From positions 26,145 to 90,144 of the forward strand of contig JAXJTE010000212.1 of the NCBI GenBank assembly GCA_036309765.1: a stretch of 64,000 bases of DNA, in the 5' to 3' direction. Made by a program: the position numbers and the translations under genes. The stretch's first letter is position 1; the number at the start of each line of letters is the position of its first letter. Below the pieces are notes generated by a model. It worked only from the letters and a program-made list of their open reading frames with translations, made no database searches and was not told the DNA's origin. Of this stretch, positions 59,242 to 64,000 are shown piece by piece. Origin of the DNA: Caryophanon sp036309765 (GTDB taxonomy: Bacteria; Bacillota; Bacilli; Bacillales_A; Planococcaceae).

Positions 59242-61158
59242 ATGACACAAAATTCTAATAATAATTCTAATAATAATCGCAGCAACAACAATAACAACAA
59301 TCGTCGCGGGGGCAATCAACGTCCAAGACCAGGTATTAACGGAGGAAAGCGTCGTACGCACCGTCCACAACCGGTTCCAATGAAGCAAAAAGAATTACCA
59401 GAAAAAATTACTTTCTATGAATCATTATCAGTAGCGGAGTTAGCGAAAAAATTACACCGCGAACCTTCTGAAATCATTAAAAAATTATTTATGCTTGGCG
59501 TAATGGCAACAATTAACCAAGAGCTTGATAAAGATGCAATCGAATTACTTTGTGCAGATTACGGCGTAGAAGTAGAAGAAGAAATTCGCATCGACAAAAC
59601 AGACTTAGATACATACTTCGATGAAACAATCGTAGTTGTAGATGAGGATGCACTTGAAGAACGTCCACCAGTTGTAACAATTATGGGACACGTTGACCAT
59701 GGTAAAACAACATTACTTGACTCAATTCGTAACACAAAAGTAACAGCAGGTGAAGCAGGCGGAATCACGCAGCATATCGGTGCTTACCAAGTAGAAGCAA
59801 ACGGCAAAAAAGTTACATTCTTAGATACACCAGGACATGCTGCATTCACAACAATGCGTGCGCGTGGTGCATCTGTAACGGATATCGCCATTATCGTAGT
59901 AGCAGCTGATGACGGCGTAATGCCACAAACGGTTGAAGCAATCAACCATGCAAAAGCAGCAGAAGTACCAATTATCGTAGCGGTAAACAAAATGGATAAA
60001 CCATCTGCAAACCCAGAACGCGTACAACAAGAATTAACAGAACACGGCTTAGTACCTGAAGCATGGGGCGGCGAAACGATTTTCGTACCGATTTCAGCTT
60101 TAAAAGGTGAAGGCATCGATGAGTTACTAGAAATGGTTCTTTTAAGTGCTGAAGTTGGCGAATTAAAAGCAAACCCAACACGTACAGCAATCGGTTCTGT
60201 AATCGAAGCACAATTAGATAAAGGTCGCGGTGCAGTTGCGACATTACTAGTGCAAGACGGTACATTACGCGTAGGTGACCCAATCGTAGTTGGTCATGCA
60301 TACGGTCGTGTTCGTGCAATGGTGAATGATTTAGGTCGTCGCGTGAAAGAAGCAGGCCCATCGACACCAGTAGAAGTAACAGGATTAAACGAAGTACCAC
60401 AAGCGGGCGACCGTTTCGTAGTATTCGGCGATGAAAAAACAGCTCGTCAAGTTGGTGAGTCTCGTTCAATGACAGCGATCCAAGCACAACGTACAGAGAA
60501 AACGCGCGTAACGCTTGATAACTTATTCGAACAAATGAGCCAAGGCGAAATGAAAGAATTAAACTTAATCGTAAAAGCTGACGTACAAGGTACAGTGGAA
60601 GCGATGGCTGCATCATTAATGAAAATTGATGTAGAAGGCGTAAACGTGAAAATTATTCACACAGGCGCAGGTGCGATTACAGAGTCTGATATTTCATTAG
60701 CGGCTGCATCAAATGCAATCGTAATCGGCTTCAACGTACGTCCTGACGTGAACGCAAAACGTGCAGCAGATGAAGAAGGCGTAGACATCCGTTTACACCG
60801 CATCATCTACAAAGTAATCGAAGAAATCGAGCAAGCAATGAAAGGCTTACTTGACCCAGAATTTGAAGAAAAAATCGTTGGACAAGCAGAAGTGCGTCAA
60901 ACAATTAAAGTTTCAAAAGTTGGTACGATTGCTGGTTCTTACGTAATCGAAGGTAAAATGGTTCGTGACGCAGGTGTACGTGTTATTCGTGAAGCTATCG
61001 TTATTTTTGAAGGCGAGTTAGATTCATTAAAACGCTTCAAAGACGATGCAAAAGAAGTAGCAAAAGGTTACGAGTGTGGTATTACAATTAAAGGCTACAA
61101 TGATGTTAAAGAAGGCGACATTATTGAAGCATTCGTAATGGAAGAAATTAAACGCTAA
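59242..61158 (+). CDS. infB: Translation initiation factor IF-2, short N-terminus
   Basis: GTPase that positions fMet-tRNA on the 30S subunit and drives subunit joining. 638 residues. It starts directly in an Asn-rich linker (NNNSNNNRSNNNNNNRRGGN), then the second IF2_N domain (ELPEKITFYESLSVAELAKK), G domain (G1 GHVDHGKTT, G3 DTPGHAAF, G4 NKMD, G5 SAL), and domains II-IV ending EGDIIEAFVMEEIKR. The first IF2_N domain (MAKxRVYEYAK-type) seen in Bacillales IF2-alpha is missing; an in-frame TAA at 59230 excludes an upstream start. AAAAAGGG is about 15 nt from the ATG, a poor spacing. It overlaps ylxP (TAATG). Confidence 0.96.
   Translation: MTQNSNNNSNNNRSNNNNNNRRGGNQRPRPGINGGKRRTHRPQPVPMKQKELPEKITFYESLSVAELAKKLHREPSEIIKKLFMLGVMATINQELDKDAIELLCADYGVEVEEEIRIDKTDLDTYFDETIVVVDEDALEERPPVVTIMGHVDHGKTTLLDSIRNTKVTAGEAGGITQHIGAYQVEANGKKVTFLDTPGHAAFTTMRARGASVTDIAIIVVAADDGVMPQTVEAINHAKAAEVPIIVAVNKMDKPSANPERVQQELTEHGLVPEAWGGETIFVPISALKGEGIDELLEMVLLSAEVGELKANPTRTAIGSVIEAQLDKGRGAVATLLVQDGTLRVGDPIVVGHAYGRVRAMVNDLGRRVKEAGPSTPVEVTGLNEVPQAGDRFVVFGDEKTARQVGESRSMTAIQAQRTEKTRVTLDNLFEQMSQGEMKELNLIVKADVQGTVEAMAASLMKIDVEGVNVKIIHTGAGAITESDISLAAASNAIVIGFNVRPDVNAKRAADEEGVDIRLHRIIYKVIEEIEQAMKGLLDPEFEEKIVGQAEVRQTIKVSKVGTIAGSYVIEGKMVRDAGVRVIREAIVIFEGELDSLKRFKDDAKEVAKGYECGITIKGYNDVKEGDIIEAFVMEEIKR
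59251..59274 (+). repeat. Tandem 12-bp duplication at the 5' end of infB
   Basis: AATTCTAATAAT occurs twice in a row (59251-59262, 59263-59274), encoding NSNN twice inside the Asn-rich linker. Such AT-rich runs are prone to slippage. Confidence 0.85.
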
Positions 61159-61436
61159 TGATTGTGTATGCTGAATGTGAGTTTATGATTCATACAGCAC
61201 ACTCGTTAAAAGAAAAGCGCGCCGTGTTGAAAAAAATGACGACGCGCACGAAGCAAAAGTTTAATGTGTCGGTTGCTGAGATCGACCATCAAAATGTATG
61301 GCAACGAACGCGAATTGCGCTCGTTGCTGTTGCATCTTCCAAATTAGCAGCAGAGCAAGAAATCAATCGTGCCATTCGTTTTTTGCAGTCCAACCCTGAG
61401 TGGGAAGCAATTGATGTCTGGATCGAAAACTTATAA
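61158..61436 (+). CDS. ylxP: DUF503-family protein YlxP
   Basis: 92 residues of the YlxP/DUF503 family: MIVYAECEFMIHTAHSLKEK RAVLKKM, then KFNVSVAEIDHQNVWQRTRI and ALVAVASSKLAAEQEINRAI. Found between infB and rbfA across Firmicutes; function unknown, possibly ribosome-related from context. The ATG overlaps the infB stop by one base. Confidence 0.92.
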   Translation: MIVYAECEFMIHTAHSLKEKRAVLKKMTTRTKQKFNVSVAEIDHQNVWQRTRIALVAVASSKLAAEQEINRAIRFLQSNPEWEAIDVWIENL

Positions 61437-61452
61437 ACAGAGGTGACATGAG

Positions 61453-61797
61453 ATGTCTTTACGTTCAAATCGTGTTGCAGAGCAAATGAAAAAAGAGCTT
61501 GGTGATATTATTACACGCAAAATTAAAGACCCACGCGTTGGCTTCATCACAGTAACTGATGTAGCCGTAACGGGGGATTTACAACAAGCGACTGTATATA
61601 TTACATCACTTGGTAACGACCGTGAGCGTGCAGAAGCGTTAAAAGCGTTGGAAAAAGCGTCAGGCTTTATCCGCACTGAAATCGGTTCACGCATTCGCTT
61701 ACGCCGTACACCAGAAATTTTCTTCGAGTTTGATTCTGCGATTGCATACGGAAACAAAATCGACGCATTACTTCGTTCATTACACGAAGAGAAATAA
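61453..61797 (+). CDS. rbfA: Ribosome-binding factor A
   Basis: KH-type cold-shock protein for 30S maturation, acting on the 16S 5' helix. 114 residues. MSLRSNRVAEQMKKELGDII, KIKDPRVGFITVTDVAVTGD LQQATVYI, and RIRLRRTPEIFFEFDSAIAY GNKIDALL are typical. AGAGGTGA precedes the ATG. A terminator directly follows its stop. Confidence 0.97.
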   Translation: MSLRSNRVAEQMKKELGDIITRKIKDPRVGFITVTDVAVTGDLQQATVYITSLGNDRERAEALKALEKASGFIRTEIGSRIRLRRTPEIFFEFDSAIAYGNKIDALLRSLHEEK

Positions 61798-61798
61798 T

Positions 61799-61840
61799 AA
61801 AAAGCCTGCTCTGCATGAATTATGCGGGCAGGCTTTTTTT
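61799..61840 (+). terminator. Intrinsic terminator between rbfA and truB
   Basis: AAAGCCTGC (61801-61809) pairs with GCAGGCTTT (61828-61836), with GCAT/ATGC stacked inside and T7 (61834-61840). The truB ribosome site begins one nt later. Confidence 0.88.
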
Positions 61841-61855
61841 ATAGGAGGAACCAAT

Positions 61856-62767
61856 ATGAACGGTATTATCCCATTATGGAAAGAGCGCGGCATGACAAGC
61901 CATGACTGCGTGTTTAAACTACGTAAAATTTTACGCACGAAAAAGGTTGGACATACGGGCACACTTGACCCAGGTGTTGAAGGGGTGTTACCAATTTGCA
62001 TCGGCACAGCGACGCGTATCGCCGAATATTTAACAGACGCAGGGAAAACGTACGAGGCGGTCATTTCGATTAGCCGCACGACGACGACTGAGGATGCAGA
62101 AGGCGAAACGGTCGAGGAAAACAATGCGCCAAAATCGTTTACACGCGCACAAATTGAAGACGTATTAGCATCGCTTACAGGTGTCATTACGCAAACGCCA
62201 CCGATGTATTCAGCAGTAAAAGTAAACGGCAAAAAATTATATGAATATGCCCGCGCTGGTCAAACGGTTGAGCGTCCAACGCGCGAGGTGACGATTTATG
62301 ATTTAACGTTACTAAGCGATGAAGCGGTATTTGAAGGAGAGGAAGTACGCTTTTCAGTACACGTTGCATGCAGTAAAGGGACGTACATTCGCACGCTTGC
62401 TGTTCAAATTGGTGAGGCGCTTGGCTACCCTGCGCATATGCATGAGCTTGTACGCACAGCATCAGGCACGTTTTCAAAAGATAATTGCTTCACGCTTGCA
62501 CAAGTGGCTGAGCTAATGGAGAATGAGCGAATTGGCGAGGCATTATTGCCAGTTGAGCATGCGCTGCGTGACTATCCGTACGTTGAAATTACGGAAGATG
62601 TGGAAAAGCAAATTCATAACGGACAAGTGCTTCCGATGCACACATTGCTACAAGAACATGATAAAGTAGTGTTTGGGAAGAATCATAAAGCAGTCGCAAT
62701 TTATATTGCACATCCGACGAAAGAGCATATGATGAAGCCAGATAAAATGTTTCCAAATGTAGAATAG
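61856..62767 (+). CDS. truB: tRNA pseudouridine-55 synthase TruB
   Basis: Makes pseudouridine 55 in the tRNA T-loop. The open frame begins at 61730, inside rbfA and the terminator, but TAGGAGGAA (61842-61850) selects ATG 61856 (MNGIIPLWKERGMTSHDCVF, 303 residues). Catalytic Asp in VGHTGTLDPGVEGVLPICIG; YEAVISISRTTTTEDAEGE; QTPPMYSAVKVNGKKLYEYA RAG; CSKGTYIRTLAVQIGEALG. Together with TrmFO (m5U54) it modifies neighbouring T-loop positions. Confidence 0.96.
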   Translation: MNGIIPLWKERGMTSHDCVFKLRKILRTKKVGHTGTLDPGVEGVLPICIGTATRIAEYLTDAGKTYEAVISISRTTTTEDAEGETVEENNAPKSFTRAQIEDVLASLTGVITQTPPMYSAVKVNGKKLYEYARAGQTVERPTREVTIYDLTLLSDEAVFEGEEVRFSVHVACSKGTYIRTLAVQIGEALGYPAHMHELVRTASGTFSKDNCFTLAQVAELMENERIGEALLPVEHALRDYPYVEITEDVEKQIHNGQVLPMHTLLQEHDKVVFGKNHKAVAIYIAHPTKEHMMKPDKMFPNVE

Positions 62768-62781
62768 AAGGGAGTATGGGT

Positions 62782-63720
62782 ATGGACGTTATTCATTTAA
62801 AGTACCCGCATCAAATTACGACGCAAGTGCAGCCAACGTCACTTGCAATTGGTTTTTTTGATGGTGTGCATCGCGGGCATCAGGCGGTAATCACGGAGGC
62901 GAAAAAGAAGGCACAGCAGCTCGGCATTCAATCGGCCGTTATGACGTTTGACCCGCATCCATCGATTGTGCTTGGTGGACGCAATGAACGTGTGTTTTAC
63001 ATTACGCTGCTTGAAGATAAGCTGCGCATTTTAGAGGAAATGGGCATCGATGTTGTGTATGTCGCACACTTTACATCACAGCTTGCTCAGCTATCACCAG
63101 CTGATTTTATTGAGACGTTTTTACGCGGATTAAATGTCAAACATATTACGGCAGGTTTTGATTTTTCATTCGGTGCGTTCGGTAAAGGAAAAATGGCGGA
63201 CATCGAAGCGGATGGCGATTTCGGTGTAACGGTTGTTGACAAGCAGCAATGCGGCGACGATAAAATTAGCTCAACGCGCATTCGTGCTGTGCTTGAAGCG
63301 GGTGACATGGAGGAAGCGGCGAAGCTACTCGGTCGTCCATTTTCAACGAGCGGTATCGTTGTACACGGCGATAAGCGCGGACGCACAATCGGTTTCCCGA
63401 CAGCGAACGTGCAGGAGAAAGAAGGAAGTTTCATTCCAGCAGTGGGCGTCTATGCGGTGCGTTTATTCGTGCAAAATACATGGTACGACGGCGTGTGCAA
63501 CGTTGGCTACAAGCCGACATTTAAAGACCCGGATGCTAAGCAATTGTCAATCGAAGTACATATTTTTGAGTTTGAGCAAGATATCTACGGTGAAGATGTT
63601 GTTGTCGCTTGGTACAAATATTTGCGAAATGAGCGTAAATTCGCGGGGCTTGAAGCGTTAAAGGAACAGCTATATGTCGATCAACAGCAAGCGATTGATT
63701 ACTTTGCACAACAGGTGTAG
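62782..63720 (+). CDS. ribF: Bifunctional riboflavin kinase/FAD synthetase RibF (RibC)
   Basis: Converts riboflavin to FMN and FAD. AGAAGGGAG (62766-62774) selects ATG 62782 over 62776; 312 residues. N-terminal FAD synthetase with SLAIGFFDGVHRGHQAVI and SSTRIRAVLEAGDMEEAAKL LGRPF; C-terminal kinase with GRTIGFPTANVQ and GVCNVGYKPTF. FAD made here is a cofactor of TrmFO. In B. subtilis rpsO follows; here a repeat and a different frame follow. Confidence 0.96.
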   Translation: MDVIHLKYPHQITTQVQPTSLAIGFFDGVHRGHQAVITEAKKKAQQLGIQSAVMTFDPHPSIVLGGRNERVFYITLLEDKLRILEEMGIDVVYVAHFTSQLAQLSPADFIETFLRGLNVKHITAGFDFSFGAFGKGKMADIEADGDFGVTVVDKQQCGDDKISSTRIRAVLEAGDMEEAAKLLGRPFSTSGIVVHGDKRGRTIGFPTANVQEKEGSFIPAVGVYAVRLFVQNTWYDGVCNVGYKPTFKDPDAKQLSIEVHIFEFEQDIYGEDVVVAWYKYLRNERKFAGLEALKEQLYVDQQQAIDYFAQQV

Positions 63721-63782
63721 AGGATGTATGTTTTTGAATTGAATGATGTGATGGCGCGTGTTGAACATATTGCTCGTAACGA

Positions 63783-63863
63783 GAGGCGGACTCCAGCGGG
63801 AAAAGCGTGAAGATTGAGACCCCACAGACGTGAGGAACGAACGTCGAGGAGGCTCAAGTCACC
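63783..63863. repeat. Dispersed intergenic repeat, longer copy
   Basis: Begins GAGGCGGACTCCAGCGGG, with AAAAGCGTGAAGATTGAGAC, a GACGT-N9-ACGTC stem-loop (63827-63845), and GGAGGCTCAAGTCACC; the right end is lost compared with the copy at 40749. I recall very similar intergenic elements (GGCGGACTCC...GAGACCCC...GGCTC) in Lysinibacillus, Sporosarcina and related genomes. No coding capacity; a hairpin RNA or mobile MITE/REP-like element is possible. Confidence 0.7.
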
Positions 63864-63895
63864 ATAGCTGTCAACTTAAGAAAATTGATATACTT

Positions 63896-63939
63896 CTTTT
63901 AAAAGGATCGTTCAACGCGCCTTTTAAAAGGAGTTTTTT
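63896..63939 (+). terminator. Intrinsic terminator after ribF
   Basis: CTTTTAAAAGG (63896-63906) and CCTTTTAAAAG (63920-63930) form a perfect 11-bp stem with a 13-nt loop, followed by GAG and T6 (63934-63939). The descending arm also contains the ribosome site AAAAGGAG of the next frame. Confidence 0.8.
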
Positions 63940-63940
63940 G

Positions 63941-64000
63941 ATGAGACAAGAAATGGAAAAAGTATTACAAGTGTTATTTGCATGTTTGACGAGCGAACGA
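63941..64000 (+). CDS. Start of an unidentified coding sequence, cut by window edge
   Basis: ATG 63941 opens 20 codons (MRQEMEKVLQVLFACLTSER) to the end of the window. AAAAGGAG (63926-63933) lies 7 nt upstream, a good ribosome site, although it overlaps the terminator stem. The sequence is not the rpsO start expected at this place from B. subtilis synteny. Too short to identify; an extended -10 (TG-A-TATACT, 63886-63894) could drive it. Confidence 0.5.
   Translation, partial: MRQEMEKVLQVLFACLTSER

Noticed and set aside
59972..60616. 214-codon open frame on the minus strand inside infB
   Set aside because: Fully inside a strongly conserved gene, leucine/arginine-rich as expected from reading the opposite strand, no ribosome site.
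61730..61855. N-terminal extension of TruB (about 42 residues)
   Set aside because: It would cover the end of rbfA and an intrinsic terminator; the strong ribosome site and the family N-terminus both point to 61856.
1..64000. CRISPR array, prophage, integrative element, rRNA or tRNA genes
   Set aside because: No regularly spaced repeats, phage or conjugation genes, or tRNA/rRNA-like sequence were seen; gene order is continuous with the Bacillales core layout.

Overview
The window is a contiguous stretch of Gram-positive (Firmicutes, order Bacillales) chromosome. All 67 coding sequences lie on the + strand. The gene order follows the Bacillus subtilis rnhB to ribF region almost gene for gene: ylqG-ylqH-sucCD-dprA-topA-trmFO-xerC-hslVU-codY, then the fla/che operon, then rpsB-tsf-pyrH-frr-uppS-cdsA-dxr-rseP-proS-polC-rimP-nusA-ylxR-ylxQ-infB-ylxP-rbfA-truB-ribF. 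Protein character, three extra motility genes and an intergenic repeat of a type I recall from Planococcaceae/Caryophanaceae suggest a motile Lysinibacillus/Solibacillus/Kurthia/Caryophanon-like bacterium. The family assignment is inference from memory, not from a search. I see no rRNA, tRNA, CRISPR, prophage, transposase or resistance gene.

Region 1 (1-13.7 kb) is housekeeping: RNase HII (cut by the window edge), a FliK-like/FlhB-like gene pair, succinyl-CoA synthetase, DprA, topoisomerase I, the folate-dependent tRNA methyltransferase TrmFO, the dimer-resolution recombinase XerC, the HslVU protease and the global regulator CodY. sucCD has a recognisable sigma-A promoter with a perfect palindrome over its likely start point.

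Region 2 (13.9-42.8 kb) is a full flagellum/chemotaxis supercluster. It covers rod and MS ring (flgB, flgC, fliE, fliF), switch (fliG, fliM, fliY), export apparatus (fliH, fliI, fliJ, fliZ, fliP, fliQ, fliR, flhB, flhA), hook building (fliK, flgD, flgE), placement GTPase and ATPase (flhF, flhG), chemotaxis (cheY, B, A, W, C, D), sigma-D and the swarming factors swrD and swrB. Compared with B. subtilis from memory, three small genes are extra or unplaced (23053, 40272, 41842). sigD is separated from the operon by a terminator, a decayed repeat and its own extended -10 promoter.

Region 3 (42.9-64 kb) holds translation, lipid, isoprenoid and replication genes: rpsB, tsf, pyrH and frr; uppS, cdsA, dxr and rseP; proS; polC; and the rimP-nusA-infB-rbfA-truB-ribF cluster. 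Several intrinsic terminators or attenuators sit inside this cluster. IF2 appears to lack the first N-terminal domain usual in Bacillales.

The most unusual signals are regulatory and structural. Strong Shine-Dalgarno sequences are separated from the only possible start codons of swrD and swrB by hairpins that would restore normal spacing. Tandem palindromes lie just upstream of the flagellar promoter. A large hairpin occupies the proS leader. Terminators sit directly in front of polC and truB with no room for a new promoter. Start sites were chosen by Shine-Dalgarno position and remembered family N-termini. No database comparison was possible.
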